This document shows positions 8,385-18,240 of a DNA stretch of 36,137 nt, piece by piece. The position numbers and the translations under genes are program-made. Every line of letters begins with the position of its first letter. The first letter of the stretch is position 1. Below the pieces are notes generated by a model. The model was not told the DNA's origin. It did no database searches and saw nothing but the letters and a program-made list of their open reading frames with translations. Source of the DNA: Acidobacteriota bacterium (GTDB lineage Bacteria > Acidobacteriota > Terriglobia > Bryobacterales > Bryobacteraceae). The stretch spans positions 1-36,137 of the forward strand of contig JACOTZ010000471.1 in assembly GCA_016178155.1 (NCBI GenBank), in the 5' to 3' direction.

Positions 8385-9521
8385 CTAGCCGGCCTGCTCG
8401 CTGACGCTCAACAGCAGCCCCAGCGAGGTCAGCGTGCTGAGCAGCGAACTGCCCCCATAGCTGATCATCGGCAGCGGGATGCCCTTGGTGGGACCCAGAT
8501 CAAGCACCACCGTAATATTCATCAGCGCCTGCACAAAGACAGCCGCGGTCACCCCCAGCGCGAGATACTTGCCGAAATCGTCCGGCGCGAGCCAGAACAG
8601 CCGCAGCCCGCGCCAGAGGATCACCATGAACCCGGCCAGCACCCCCGTGCTGCCCCAGAGCCCGAGTTCCTCGCCCACCACCGCGTAAATGAAATCCGTG
8701 TGCGCCTCCGGCAGATAGAGCAGCTTCTGCTTACTTTGCATCAGCCCGACGCCGAGCGCGCCGCCCGAGCCGATGGCGATCTTCGCCTGCAGAGGCTGGT
8801 ATTTGGGATCGATCACGCTGCTCCCGCTCTCGACGTATTTCTTGATCTTCCCGTGCGGATCCAGATAGCTGATGATGCTGTAGTCGGCGTCCACGAAGGC
8901 GATGATGCGGCCCAACCGGTAGGGCTTGGACGCAATGGCGAAGAAGGCCAGCAGCAGCGATCCCGGGATGGCGATCAGGAAATAGCGCTTCTCCAGCCCG
9001 GCCACATAGAAGACTACCGCCGAAGTGGCGATGAGCACGACCGCCGTCCCGAAATCGGCCACCACCACGGCCATGCCCACGAGCGCGATCACCAGGAATG
9101 CCGGCAGGATCGTGTACTTGCTGTTGATGGCGCGCAGGCGCCGCGTCACGAAATATGCCAGAAAGATGACCAGCGCCGGCTTGGCGAATTCCGATGGCTG
9201 CAGCGACGCCGGTCCGAGCGTCAGCCAGCGGTGGTGCCGCCCGATAAAGTACACCGTGATCAGCAGCGCGATGGTGATCCCGACTGGCGCCAGCGCCCAG
9301 ACCGGCCGCTGGAACTTGCGGTAATCGAGCCGCATGAACAGCATGAAACCCAGCAGCGAAACCGCCACCCATCCCATCTGGCGCAGGATGAAGTAGTAGC
9401 TCGAGCCGTAGCGCAATTCGGCCATCACCGAGGAGGCGCTGTAGACGACCACCATCCCGAAGCAGACCATCAACACGATGGTGAGGAAGAGGATCCAGTC
9501 GGGCTTTACGCGCTGCGCCAT
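8385..9521 (-). CDS. ftsW: Lipid II polymerase / division SEDS protein FtsW
   Basis: SEDS-family peptidoglycan glycosyltransferase that works with FtsI at the septum. The 378 aa form about ten hydrophobic segments, starting WILFLTIVLMVCFGMVVVYS. Family motifs seen are LQPSEFAKPALVIFLA in the middle, the extracytoplasmic loop with HTDFIYAVVGEELG, and the C-terminal GIPLPMISYGGSSLL. FtsW rather than RodA is supported by its place between murD and murG. Its start overlaps the upstream 61-aa gene by 16 bp, so the two are probably translationally coupled. Confidence 0.96.
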   Translation of the reverse strand: MAQRVKPDWILFLTIVLMVCFGMVVVYSASSVMAELRYGSSYYFILRQMGWVAVSLLGFMLFMRLDYRKFQRPVWALAPVGITIALLITVYFIGRHHRWLTLGPASLQPSEFAKPALVIFLAYFVTRRLRAINSKYTILPAFLVIALVGMAVVVADFGTAVVLIATSAVVFYVAGLEKRYFLIAIPGSLLLAFFAIASKPYRLGRIIAFVDADYSIISYLDPHGKIKKYVESGSSVIDPKYQPLQAKIAIGSGGALGVGLMQSKQKLLYLPEAHTDFIYAVVGEELGLWGSTGVLAGFMVILWRGLRLFWLAPDDFGKYLALGVTAAVFVQALMNITVVLDLGPTKGIPLPMISYGGSSLLSTLTSLGLLLSVSEQAG

Positions 9522-9691
9522 GGCTCACCTCCCCGGCGACGCTGAATAACGCCGATTACTATGCCACCGGTCACCCAGAAGATCGCCAGTGCCGCCAACA
9601 GGCGAAACGCGAGGGGCGCACGCTTCCTGGCCTGCGCCGGTATCTCGCCGGCGGTCCGCGAGGCCTGCGTCACCAACTTCATTACCGTCAT
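9506..9691 (-). CDS. Small single-pass membrane protein between murD and ftsW, unknown function
   Basis: A 61-aa protein I do not recognise. It has a basic N-terminal part (K23, R24, R30), one strongly hydrophobic segment (about residues 31-49, LLAALAIFWVTGGIVIGVI), then RRR and a short polar tail. Its ATG overlaps the murD stop as ATGA (9691-9688), and its end overlaps the start of ftsW by 16 bp. Such double overlap is hard to explain for a non-coding frame, and implies translation in step with murD and ftsW. A second ATG three codons in is possible. By position it could be a small divisome or SEDS partner, but that is inference only. Confidence 0.75.
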   Translation of the reverse strand: MTVMKLVTQASRTAGEIPAQARKRAPLAFRLLAALAIFWVTGGIVIGVIQRRRGGEPWRSA

Positions 9692-11019
9692 AGGCGATTC
9701 ACCAGCTCCTTGAAGACTCTTCCCCGGTGCTCGAAACTGTCGAACTGGTCGAAGCTGGCGCAGGCCGGCGCGAGCAGCACGACCTCGCCGGGCACGGCTG
9801 CACGTGCGGCGCGGCGTACGGCCTCATCGATCGTGCCGCAGCGAATCACCGGCGCCGCTCCGTTCAGGTGCTCCGCGATCTTGGACGCCGCCGCCCCGAT
9901 CAGCAGCACCGCGCGCGCTTTCCGCCGCAGCGGCTCGCGTAGCGCGGTGTAGTCGCTCCCCTTGTCTTTGCCGCCCAGAATCACCCAGAGACCGCCGGGA
10001 AAGGCGTCAAGCGCCTTGTGCGTCGCGTCGACATTCGTGGCCTTGGAGTCGTTGTAATACGCGACGCCGCCGATCTCCCGCACGAACTCGAGCCGGTGCT
10101 CGACACCCGGAAATGTGCGGATGGCCGCCGCGATCGCGCCGCGGCTGCCGCCCGCGATGCGCGCCGCCGCGCTCGCGGCCATGACATTCTCCAGGTTGTG
10201 GACGCCGCGCAGGGGCACCTCGGCGGCCTCGATCAGAGGCTCGTCATCGAGATAAATGCGGCCGCCTTCGAGAAACAGCCCAGGCGTCACTGGCCGGGTG
10301 CTGCTGAACCAGACCGGACGGGCCTTGGTGGAGGCGCCGTAATCGACACACGTAACGTCGTCGGCGTTCAGAACCGCAAAATCGTCGGCGGTCTGCGTCT
10401 CGAGCAGCCGGCGCTTGGCCGCTGCGTAATGCTCAAAGGTGTGGTGCCGGTCGAGATGGTCGGGCGTGACGTTCAACACGACGCTGACCCGCGCCCGGAA
10501 CTCGCGGATGGTCTCGAGCTGAAAACTCGAAAGCTCGAGCACATTCCACTGCTCCGGCCGCGAGGCGTCGATCATCGCCGCCGGGGGCGTTCCGATGTTG
10601 CCCCCCACCTGCACGGGCACGCCGCCTTCGCGCAGGATATGGCCAGTGAGCGCGGTCGTCGTGGTCTTCCCGTTCGAGCCGGTGATGCCGATGACCGGAC
10701 CTTGCAGAAACCAGCTCGCCAGCTCCAGCTCGCCAATCACCGGCAGCCCGCGGCCGCGGGCTTCCTCGAGCTCCGGAATGTCCACGGGCACCCCGGGAGA
10801 GAGCACGACCAGCTCCGCGTCCCGCAGGCTCTCGGCCGTTTGCGGCCGCAGAGCGACGCCCCACGACTGGAGGCGCGGCGCGGCATCGCCAAGCTGCCCG
10901 GCGGAGCGCTGGTCGATCGCCAGCGCGCTCGCGCCGTGCCGCAGTACCAGCTCGACCGCGGCCATTCCCGACCTCGCCATCCCGATCACCGCCACGCGTT
11001 TTCCCGCCAGCCGCTTCAT
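9688..11019 (-). CDS. murD: UDP-MurNAc-L-alanine--D-glutamate ligase MurD
   Basis: Adds D-glutamate to UDP-MurNAc-L-Ala. The 443 aa are typical. [19 protein letters not shown] (residues 6-24) is the N-terminal dinucleotide-type fold, [10 protein letters not shown] a MurD hallmark, [12 protein letters not shown] (111-122) the ATP-binding loop, [10 protein letters not shown] the central-domain motif, and [13 protein letters not shown] plus [13 protein letters not shown] the C-terminal MurD motifs. It overlaps mraY upstream by 4 bp (ATGA) and the 61-aa gene downstream by 4 bp, indicating tight coupling through this part of the operon. Confidence 0.97.
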   Translation of the reverse strand: MKRLAGKRVAVIGMARSGMAAVELVLRHGASALAIDQRSAGQLGDAAPRLQSWGVALRPQTAESLRDAELVVLSPGVPVDIPELEEARGRGLPVIGELELASWFLQGPVIGITGSNGKTTTTALTGHILREGGVPVQVGGNIGTPPAAMIDASRPEQWNVLELSSFQLETIREFRARVSVVLNVTPDHLDRHHTFEHYAAAKRRLLETQTADDFAVLNADDVTCVDYGASTKARPVWFSSTRPVTPGLFLEGGRIYLDDEPLIEAAEVPLRGVHNLENVMAASAAARIAGGSRGAIAAAIRTFPGVEHRLEFVREIGGVAYYNDSKATNVDATHKALDAFPGGLWVILGGKDKGSDYTALREPLRRKARAVLLIGAAASKIAEHLNGAAPVIRCGTIDEAVRRAARAAVPGEVVLLAPACASFDQFDSFEHRGRVFKELVNRL

Positions 11020-12170
11020 CGCAGTTTCAACGTGGTCAGCGCGAACAGCGACATCACCAGGCCGGCGATCCAGAAGCGGGTGATGATCTTGGCTTCCTGC
11101 CAGCCCAGCGCCTCGAAGTGGTGGTGCAGAGGCGCCATCTTGAAGATACGCTTGCCGCGCAGCTTGTAGCTGCCGACCTGCAGAATCACCGAGAGCGCCT
11201 CGATCACGTAGACGCCGCCGATGAACACCAGCAGGATCTCCTGCTTGATCAGGACCGACACCACCGCCAGTCCGCCCCCAAGCGATAGCGAGCCGACGTC
11301 GCCCATGAAGATCTCCGCCGGGTGCGCGTTATACCAGAGAAAACCAATCGAGGCGCCGGTCATGGCCGCGCAGAAGATGGTCAGCTCGGCGGCGCCGGGA
11401 AGACGCGCGATGTCCAGATACTTCGCGAATTCCGCATGGCCGCTGACGTAGGCCAGCACCGTGGTCGCTCCCGCGGCAATGATCATCAGCCCGATCGCCA
11501 GCCCATCCAGGCCGTCCGTCAGGTTCACCGCGTTGCTCGCGCCCACCAGCATGAAAGCCACGAAACTGAAAAAACCGATGAAGGCCAGCGGATAGGTCCA
11601 GGGCTGATGCACCAGCGGCTGAATCAGCAGGTCCGGCCGGAACTGTTTGAAGAAGGGCACGTTGATCGCTGTATCGTAGGCGCCGCGCGCATGCAGCCAC
11701 AGCAGCAGCAGGCCGACGACCAGCGCGAGCAGCACCTGGAGCGCGATCTTCTGCCGCGCCGTCAGGCCCAGGTTCCGCATCCTGCGGATCTTGGTGTAGT
11801 CGTCCCAGAAGCCGATCAGCCCATAGCCGACCAGTCCGAACATCGCGATCCACACGTAGGGATTGCGCAGGTCGGCCCACAGCAGCGTCGGCAGCAGGAC
11901 CGAGGTGATGATGAGCACGCCCCCCATCGTCGGGGTGCCGGCTTTCGACTGGTGCGAGCGCGGCCCGTCTTCGCGGATGTGCTGGCCGATCTGAAATTCC
12001 CGCAGCTTGCGAATCATCCAGGGTCCCAGCAGAATGCAGAGAAACAGCGCGGTCAGACTGGCGAAGGCAATGCGGAAGGTGACGAAGCCGAAGACACGGA
12101 AAGGGCTGAGAAACTCGTACCCCCGCGCATAGGTCAGGAACAATTTCTGGTAGAGCAGCCAGTAGAGCAT
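11016..12170 (-). CDS. mraY: Phospho-MurNAc-pentapeptide transferase MraY
   Basis: Integral membrane enzyme that transfers phospho-MurNAc-pentapeptide to undecaprenyl phosphate, making lipid I. The 384 aa are slightly longer than the usual ~360 and contain about ten membrane segments. [21 protein letters not shown] (catalytic Asp pair), [16 protein letters not shown] (catalytic Asp loop), [19 protein letters not shown] and [12 protein letters not shown] (His triad) are all present in order. It overlaps murD by 4 bp. A 140-bp gap with no clear signal separates it from murF. Confidence 0.97.
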   Translation of the reverse strand: MLYWLLYQKLFLTYARGYEFLSPFRVFGFVTFRIAFASLTALFLCILLGPWMIRKLREFQIGQHIREDGPRSHQSKAGTPTMGGVLIITSVLLPTLLWADLRNPYVWIAMFGLVGYGLIGFWDDYTKIRRMRNLGLTARQKIALQVLLALVVGLLLLWLHARGAYDTAINVPFFKQFRPDLLIQPLVHQPWTYPLAFIGFFSFVAFMLVGASNAVNLTDGLDGLAIGLMIIAAGATTVLAYVSGHAEFAKYLDIARLPGAAELTIFCAAMTGASIGFLWYNAHPAEIFMGDVGSLSLGGGLAVVSVLIKQEILLVFIGGVYVIEALSVILQVGSYKLRGKRIFKMAPLHHHFEALGWQEAKIITRFWIAGLVMSLFALTTLKLR

Positions 12171-12310
12171 GGGCGCCTACAATGCCGCCCGCGCCGGCCT
12201 GCAAACCTCGCTCACGGCCGATGAAGCGGATAGCGGTCGGTGGGAAAGGTCAGCGGAACCGCGGGCGGGAACGGACGATCGAAAATCGCTTCCAGTATTC
12301 AGTGTCTCAT

Positions 12311-13657
12311 TCACGCCGGTTCCCCCAGAAAACTCTCGAGCGCCCTTTCGACGCGTGTGCCGCGCGAGCCCTTGAACAGGATGGCATCACCCTCGCTGGC
12401 GATGCCGGCGATCAGCTTCCCTGCCTCGGCGGGGTCCTCAAAAAAGTACGCGGCGTCGGCCCTATGGCCGGCGTCGACTGCTGCGTCCACCATAAAGCGG
12501 GCGGCGCCGCGTATCCCAATCAGCACAGATATCCCGCAGGCGACGGCGTACCGGCCGGCCTCGCGGTGCAAAGGCTCGGACCATCGCCCGAGTTCAAGCA
12601 TCTCTCCCAGAACCGCGATCCGCCGCCGGGCCGGCGTCTCCCTGAGCACCTCCAGCATGCCCCGGACCGCGTCCGGATTGGCGTTGTAGCTATCGTTGTA
12701 AACCGTGATGCCGCGATGCACAAATCGCTCTCCGCGCATCTTGCCGGGCGCCAGCTCGCGTACCGCATCGCTCAGCTCCCCGGGCGCGATGCCGAACAGC
12801 TCTGCGACCGCGATTCCGGCGAGAATGTTAGAAACTCCGTGGCGGCCGGGCAGAGCGCTCTCAAAGCGCGTCCCGGCCACCTCGAAGCTGACGCCGCTGT
12901 CCGTCAGCTCGACGCGCGTGGCCCGGACATCGGCATGCTCGGAAAGACCAAAGCGGACCACCCGGCCCGGAAAAACCTCGGCGAACCGCCGCACGCGCTC
13001 GTCATCCGCGTTGAGGACCGCCACGCCGTCCGCCGGCAGCGATTCGATCAGCTCGCGCTTGGCGAGCGCGACTCCCTCGGGTGAATCGAAATTTTCAATA
13101 TGGGCGTAGCCGGCGTTGGTTACTACCCCGACATTCGGTTGCGCGATCGTGCACAGCGCGCGGATCTCGCCCGCGTGATTCATGCCCAGCTCGAGTACGC
13201 CCGCCGCGGCGTCGTCCGGCAGCCGCAGCACGGAGAGCGGGAGGCCCACGTGATTGTTGAAGTTCCCGATCGTTCTCCCCACCTTCATCGCTGTGCTCAA
13301 CAAGTGCGCGATCACGTCTTTCGTGGTGGTCTTGCCCGCGCTGCCGGTGACTGCTACGACGGGCTTCCCCCACCGCTCGCGAGCCCGGCGCGCGAGCGAC
13401 TGAAGGCCGGCCAGAACAGACGCCACCCGGATCTGAAGACCTTCCCCGGCCACCTCCCGCTCCACCACCGCCGCGGCCGCCCCCTTTCGAAACGCCTCTT
13501 CCACGAAACCATGGCCATCGTGATTCTCCCCGCGCAGGGCAAAGAAAAGATCCCCAGCCTGCAGAGTCCGCGAATCCACGCTGAATCCTTCGACAGCTCG
13601 ATGATCAGCAATTTCCGCACCAAGGATGCGTCCAACATCGCTCAACTCCAGTCGCAT
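12311..13657 (-). CDS. murF: UDP-MurNAc-tripeptide--D-Ala-D-Ala ligase MurF
   Basis: Attaches D-Ala-D-Ala to UDP-MurNAc-tripeptide, finishing the soluble precursor. The 448 aa are typical. The N-terminal domain has FSVDSRTLQAGDLFFALRG (residues 25-43), VTGSAGKTTTKD (103-114) is the ATP loop, LELGMNHAGEI and the segment TNAGYAHIENF the central motifs, and ITVYNDSYNANPDAV plus RIAVLGEMLELG the MurF C-terminal motifs. The 76-bp gap to murE and 140-bp gap to mraY are wider than elsewhere in the cluster. The D-Ala-D-Ala ligase gene (ddl) is not in the window. Confidence 0.97.
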   Translation of the reverse strand: MRLELSDVGRILGAEIADHRAVEGFSVDSRTLQAGDLFFALRGENHDGHGFVEEAFRKGAAAAVVEREVAGEGLQIRVASVLAGLQSLARRARERWGKPVVAVTGSAGKTTTKDVIAHLLSTAMKVGRTIGNFNNHVGLPLSVLRLPDDAAAGVLELGMNHAGEIRALCTIAQPNVGVVTNAGYAHIENFDSPEGVALAKRELIESLPADGVAVLNADDERVRRFAEVFPGRVVRFGLSEHADVRATRVELTDSGVSFEVAGTRFESALPGRHGVSNILAGIAVAELFGIAPGELSDAVRELAPGKMRGERFVHRGITVYNDSYNANPDAVRGMLEVLRETPARRRIAVLGEMLELGRWSEPLHREAGRYAVACGISVLIGIRGAARFMVDAAVDAGHRADAAYFFEDPAEAGKLIAGIASEGDAILFKGSRGTRVERALESFLGEPA

Positions 13658-13733
13658 GCCACAACTACGTCCGCCCCGTCATGGCCGGCCGGCGCCGGCC
13701 GGCTCCCTGCCCGCGGACCAGCCGCCGGGCGCT

Positions 13734-15221
13734 TCAAGCGGGCGCCTTTCCATATCCAAAACTGCGCAACACGCCCCGCGCCACCTCGCGGTCGTCAAAT
13801 GGGATGGTGGTGTCCTTCAGAACCTGGTAGGTCTCGTGTCCCTTGCCGGCGATCACAACCACGTCGCCGGGCTCGGCGGTCTCAATCGCCTTCCGAATGG
13901 CCTTCTCGCGGTCCGGCTCGGCGAGGTGCGGCGTGTCGAAGCGCCGGATCCCGACCAGTGCGTCGTTCATGATGGCAAGCGGGTCCTCGGAACGGGGATT
14001 GTCGGATGTCAGCACGACGAAGTCGCTCATCTCGGCCGCCGCCATTCCCATGAGCGGACGCTTGGCCCGGTCGCGGTCGCCGCCGCAGCCGAATACCGTG
14101 ATGACACGCCCTGCCGTCATGCCTCGCGCCACCGTGATGGCGTTACGCAGCGCGTCATCGGTATGGGCATAATCCACGATCACCAGAAACGGCTGACCCT
14201 CTTCGACGCGCTCGAAGCGCCCGGGCACCGCCCGGCACTCGGCCAGCCCGCGCGCAATTACCGCGGGATCAATCCCGTACGATAGGGCCGTGCACCACGC
14301 CGCCAGAACGTTGTAGACATTGATCTGCCCGACCAATGTCGATTCCAGCGGATAAGCGCGCCCAGCATACTGAACCTCAAACCTGAGCCCTGCGAAGCTC
14401 GATGAGATCTTCTGCGCGCGCGCCGTGGCGCCTTCTTCCAGGCCATACCAGAGCACCTCCGTTTCCGGTTTGAACTGCAATGCCCTGCCGTAGGCATCGT
14501 CGCGGTTGACTACGGCAAACCTCGGGGCGGCCGCGCCCTGACCCGTAAAAAGGAGCTGCTTGGCCGCGAAATATCCCTCCATCGACTTGTGAAAGTCCAG
14601 GTGATCGCGCGTGAGATTGGTGAACACGCCGGTGTGGAAGTAGATTCCGTACACGCGGCTGAGCGCGAGCGCGTGCGAGGAGGTTTCCATGGTCGCGTGC
14701 GTGCCGCCCGCTCGCGCCAGATCGTCGAAGATCCGGAACAGATCGAGCGACTCGGGGGTCGTATTCACGGCTTTTCGGCGCTCGCCGGCGATATGGTACT
14801 CGATGGTGCCGACCAGCGCGGTCGTTTTGCCCGCGCACCGCAGGATGGAGTCGATCAGATAGGTTGTTGTGGTCTTCCCGTTGGTTCCGGTCACGCCCGT
14901 GACGCTCAGCCGGCGATCGGGATGCGAGTAGTAGTTGCCGGCGCTGAGCGCGAGCGCGCGGCGTCCGTGCTGGACCTGGATCCAGGGGTACTGAATCTCC
15001 ACGGGCGGCGGGAGTTCGCTGACCGTCGCCAGCGCGCCTTTTTCCATGGCTTGGCCCGCGAACAGGCGGCCATCGACGTTCGCTCCGGGGAATGCGAAGA
15101 ACAGGAAGCCCGGAGCCACCCGGCGCGAATCGTAATCGAGACCTGCGACTGTGGCGCCGCTGACGTTCGCCGGGATCTCGGATTTCAGCGCTACGCCGTC
15201 CAGCGCTTCCGCCACGGTCAT
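13734..15221 (-). CDS. murE: UDP-MurNAc-L-Ala-D-Glu--meso-DAP ligase MurE
   Basis: Adds the third residue of the stem peptide. The 495 aa are typical. VAGLDYDSRRVAPGFLFFA is the N-terminal domain, VTGTNGKTTTTYLID (110-124) the ATP loop, METSSHALALSRV and NLTRDHLDFHKSMEGY the central motifs. The DNPR motif in LTSDNPRSEDPLAIM is the known determinant for meso-diaminopimelate over lysine, so the cell wall is predicted to be DAP-type. SD-like GAGG lies before the ATG. A 256-bp gap to ftsI upstream shows no convincing promoter. Confidence 0.97.
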   Translation of the reverse strand: MTVAEALDGVALKSEIPANVSGATVAGLDYDSRRVAPGFLFFAFPGANVDGRLFAGQAMEKGALATVSELPPPVEIQYPWIQVQHGRRALALSAGNYYSHPDRRLSVTGVTGTNGKTTTTYLIDSILRCAGKTTALVGTIEYHIAGERRKAVNTTPESLDLFRIFDDLARAGGTHATMETSSHALALSRVYGIYFHTGVFTNLTRDHLDFHKSMEGYFAAKQLLFTGQGAAAPRFAVVNRDDAYGRALQFKPETEVLWYGLEEGATARAQKISSSFAGLRFEVQYAGRAYPLESTLVGQINVYNVLAAWCTALSYGIDPAVIARGLAECRAVPGRFERVEEGQPFLVIVDYAHTDDALRNAITVARGMTAGRVITVFGCGGDRDRAKRPLMGMAAAEMSDFVVLTSDNPRSEDPLAIMNDALVGIRRFDTPHLAEPDREKAIRKAIETAEPGDVVVIAGKGHETYQVLKDTTIPFDDREVARGVLRSFGYGKAPA

Positions 15222-15477
15222 CGGGGGCCTCTAAATAGTTGACTGAGAACGCCCGGCCTCACGTTTCGATGGGGCGAGGACCAGCATGCGCGGAATGGCG
15301 GCACTTGCTGCCTCGCCAAATGTGCGCAGCCGCTGCCCGGCGGCAGCAACACGGATGCCGTACCACCGCACCGTGCCTGGTCGCGGCCGGCCTCGGAAGA
15401 GGGCCGCGAATGTGCCCCGGGATCTCGCTCAAACGCGGCCACGCAGACGCAGGCGGCGCGGGCTGAGAAAGGGCGAG

Positions 15478-17556
15478 TCATCTGGCGAATTGAATGCGAA
15501 CCCGCTCGCCGGGACGGAGGACCATGCCGGGAGGAGGTTCCTGGACACGAGCGATACCGTCGCCACGGAATTCCACCAGCAGCCCCAGTGCGGCCGATTC
15601 CTCGATGACGAGCCGCTTGGTCTTGCCTTGGAAGTTCGGCACTTTGGGACCGTTGTAAGTGGCGGGAATGAGCAGGGGCCCGGCCTCGGTGGGCGCGGAC
15701 CCGCGCGCCTCGAGAAGAGCTGCGGCTGCGGCCGGCGCGTTGAGCGTCGCCGGCGCTTCCTCCTCCTCCCTGGGCGCTCCGGCGCTGATCTCGGCGATCG
15801 CGAGATCGGATGCGGGCTTTTCATCCGTCTCCGGCAGCTCGCGGTCGGGCAGGTCCTTAGGAACATCGAGGAACCGCAGCGCCGCGGCGGCGACTTCATG
15901 AAACACGGGGGCCGCGACCGCCCCGCCGTACTTCGAGGCGCCGTTCAGCGTTACCACGACGACAACAGCGGGATTGTTCACCGGAGCGAAGCCCATGAAC
16001 GACGCATTGTACTTGTGCGTGTAGACGCGCGCCGCAAAGTCATAAATCTGGGCTGAACCCGTCTTCCCGCCGGAGGTGTAGCCTTCGAGCAACGCCTTCT
16101 TCCCTGTCCCGGCCAGCACCACGCGCTCCATCATCTGCCGCATCTGGATGGCGGTTTCCGGCCGGACGGCGCGCCCGGGCGCCTCCAGCGGCGCCTGCGC
16201 TTCTCGAGGGAAGCCCGGCCGCTGCCGCTTCAGCACCACGCGCGGGCGGACCAGTACGCCTCCGTTGGCGATCGCCGAGCATGCCTGCGCCAGTTGCAGG
16301 GTAGTCACCGTGACCTCGTGTCCCATCGCGATCGATCCGATCGAGCTCGGAATCCAGCGGCTGGTGGGCCGCACGATCCCCGGCGATTCCCCCGGCAGCA
16401 CCCCGGTCTTCCGCCCGAAACCGAAACGTTTGATGTAGTCGTACAGCCGCTCATTGCCGACTCGGAGTCCGATCTGGATGGCGCCGATGTTGCTCGATTT
16501 GGCCAGCACGTCGGCCACGCTCAACAAAGAGTACGGGTCATGATCGTGGATGACCCGGCGGAACAGGGTAATGCGGCCGTTGCCGCAGGGGATGATCGTC
16601 TCCGGCGTCAGGTTCGTGGTCTCGAGCGCGGCGGAGACCGTGATCACTTTGAACACCGAGCCGGGCTCGAACGGGGCGGAAACGGCAAGGTTCAGACGGG
16701 CCATCTGCGCCGGCTCGCCCCGCTCCGGCGGCTTGTTGGGATCAAACACGGGCGCTCCCGCTACCACGCTCGACATCGCCAGAATGTCGCCCGTGCGCGG
16801 ATCCATCACAACCAGGCTGCCCGTTCTGCAATGGTTCTCCCGCACTGCGTTGCGCAGCGCCCGGTCGGCGGCGAACTGGACACGCTCGTCAATCGTAAGC
16901 GTCAGGTCTTTGCCGGGCTCGGGCTCGCTGAACACGCGCCGGTCGATCACGCCCCCGCGGACGTCGGCCGTGGTACGCGCCACTCCCGCTTTGCCTCGCA
17001 GTTCCTTGTCCCAGCCGAGCTCGACGCCGCCGTTCCCCTTCTCCTCGTAATCGACGCTCCCGATCAGCGGCGCTCCCAGCGATCCCTTGGGATAGTAGCG
17101 CTTCGTCTCCGTGCGGAATTCGACCCAGTCCAGCTTATAGGCACGCAGCGCCTGCGCCTCTTCAGGGCTGATTCGCCGCTTCACCCAGAGAAAGCCGCGA
17201 CCGCCCTCGGCCGCCGCGACCAGCCGCCGCAGCAGGGTATCGCTGTCCAGGCTGAGAACGCGCGCGAGCAGGTCCGCCGCCATGCCCAGGTTATGGACCT
17301 TGCGCGGATCCAGGCACACCGATTCGACCGGAAGGCTGCGCGCAAGGTATTGGCCGTTGCGGTCGAGGATGGCGCCGCGCGGGCCCAGAATCCGGCTGTC
17401 GTTCTGCTGCTGGTCCAGGGCCATCCGGGCCAGCTCTTCGTGCTCGATGATCTGTAGGTCGATGAGCCGCGCCAACAGCACGGCGCCCCAGAAAAAAAAT
17501 ACGCGCGCGAGAAACCTCAGCCTGCTGACGGCCTGGGATTCCGCGCGCGCGTCCAA
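15478..17556 (-). CDS. ftsI: Division transpeptidase FtsI/PBP3 with C-terminal PASTA domain
   Basis: Class B penicillin-binding protein that cross-links septal peptidoglycan with FtsW. 692 aa. A membrane anchor lies at about residues 13-30, followed by the PBP dimerisation region (GPRGAILDRNGQYLARS). The transpeptidase motifs are SVFK in FEPGSVFKVIT (SxxK serine), SSN in LAKSSNIGAIQIG (SxN) and KTG in SGGKTGSAQIY. The last ~60 residues (VPNFQGKTKRLVIEESA, PPPGMVLRPGERVRIQFA) form a PASTA domain, preceded by an Ala/Glu-rich linker. I chose the TTG at 17556 because GGAG sits 5 nt before it. It begins 25 bp after the ftsL-like gene. Confidence 0.95.
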   Translation of the reverse strand: MDARAESQAVSRLRFLARVFFFWGAVLLARLIDLQIIEHEELARMALDQQQNDSRILGPRGAILDRNGQYLARSLPVESVCLDPRKVHNLGMAADLLARVLSLDSDTLLRRLVAAAEGGRGFLWVKRRISPEEAQALRAYKLDWVEFRTETKRYYPKGSLGAPLIGSVDYEEKGNGGVELGWDKELRGKAGVARTTADVRGGVIDRRVFSEPEPGKDLTLTIDERVQFAADRALRNAVRENHCRTGSLVVMDPRTGDILAMSSVVAGAPVFDPNKPPERGEPAQMARLNLAVSAPFEPGSVFKVITVSAALETTNLTPETIIPCGNGRITLFRRVIHDHDPYSLLSVADVLAKSSNIGAIQIGLRVGNERLYDYIKRFGFGRKTGVLPGESPGIVRPTSRWIPSSIGSIAMGHEVTVTTLQLAQACSAIANGGVLVRPRVVLKRQRPGFPREAQAPLEAPGRAVRPETAIQMRQMMERVVLAGTGKKALLEGYTSGGKTGSAQIYDFAARVYTHKYNASFMGFAPVNNPAVVVVVTLNGASKYGGAVAAPVFHEVAAAALRFLDVPKDLPDRELPETDEKPASDLAIAEISAGAPREEEEAPATLNAPAAAAALLEARGSAPTEAGPLLIPATYNGPKVPNFQGKTKRLVIEESAALGLLVEFRGDGIARVQEPPPGMVLRPGERVRIQFAR

Positions 17557-17581
17557 GTGGGCTCCCTATCGGTCCAAATCA

Positions 17582-18070
17582 TCACTGCCGGTTCAACGCC
17601 AGCGAGCCGTCCTCCTTCGGTGGAAGGTAGATGACCCGCTCGGGCGTGGGGTCGATGAATTCCTGCATGTCCGCGAGTTCCTGCAGCCGTTGCGGGCTGA
17701 GCAGGTTTGCTTCCTGGATCTCGAGCCGGCCCTGCTCGGTGATCAGCCGCTGCTGTTCCTGCTGTAGCTTGTGGAGCTGGTAGCTGGCAAACAGCCCGTA
17801 GGCGCTCGGCAGCAGCGTGCCCATCAGCAGCAGCGCCGCCAGGCAGGTCGCGCCCAGAACCTTCCAGCTTTGCGCGTGCGCGCGCGGATCGGCCTGCCGC
17901 ACCACCCGGGAGTTGTCGATGCGCTTCACAAAAAAATAAACGTCCTCGTTGGGAAGCGCGCGCAGGCGGCAGGCGTGGTTCACCTCCGCACGCGCGGTCT
18001 GCGGCACAGCCTGCGCTGCCGCGGCCGCACTAAAGCGATTCAGAAAATTCCAGTTCGCAAGCGTCGCCAT
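17582..18070 (-). CDS. ftsL: FtsL-like cell division protein
   Basis: By position (between rsmH and ftsI) and architecture this is the FtsL equivalent, a bitopic divisome protein forming a complex with FtsB and FtsQ. 162 aa with a long cytoplasmic N-terminus of about 70 residues (containing VYFFVKRIDNSRVVRQADP), one membrane segment (about 71-92) and a short extracytoplasmic coiled coil (QLHKLQQEQQRLITEQGRLE, then EIQEANLLSPQRLQELA). Sequence similarity to classical FtsL is weak, and the N-terminus is longer than usual. The ATG at 18070 follows GGAACAAAC; an open frame extends further upstream but runs through repeat sequence, so I did not use it. Confidence 0.8.
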   Translation of the reverse strand: MATLANWNFLNRFSAAAAAQAVPQTARAEVNHACRLRALPNEDVYFFVKRIDNSRVVRQADPRAHAQSWKVLGATCLAALLLMGTLLPSAYGLFASYQLHKLQQEQQRLITEQGRLEIQEANLLSPQRLQELADMQEFIDPTPERVIYLPPKEDGSLALNRQ

Positions 18071-18093
18071 GTTTGTTCCGTGATCCCGAAATT

Positions 18094-18240
18094 CTGTCCA
18101 GAAACTCGCACTACTTCGTCGCGCGGCGACTGCGGCGCGAGTTTCCGGCTCGAGTAAACCGCGGCCTGCCCGGCGGTTAGCCGCTGTCCACAACCTCGCA
18201 GCCGCCGGACACGCGGCAACTGCGGCTCGAATTTCTTTCC
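18094..18240 (+). repeat. Dispersed stem-loop repeat, tandem pair in the ftsL-rsmH gap
   Basis: Two adjacent copies. Copy 1 (18094-18190) begins CTGTCCAGAAACTCGCA, has ACTGCGGCGCGAGTTTC, and ends with the hairpin AACCGC...GCGGTT (18157-18178) and TTAGCCGCTG. Copy 2 (18184-18240) begins CTGTCCACAACCTCGCA and aligns without gaps to the first 5' half of copy 1 but lacks the hairpin end. Copy 1 is nearly identical to 30690-30782. The element fills most of the 268-bp gap that separates rsmH from ftsL. Confidence 0.8.

Noticed and set aside
7719-9545. Long plus-strand open frame opposite murG and ftsW
   Set aside because: His/Gln/Arg-rich with no domain; it is the complement of membrane-protein codons of ftsW.
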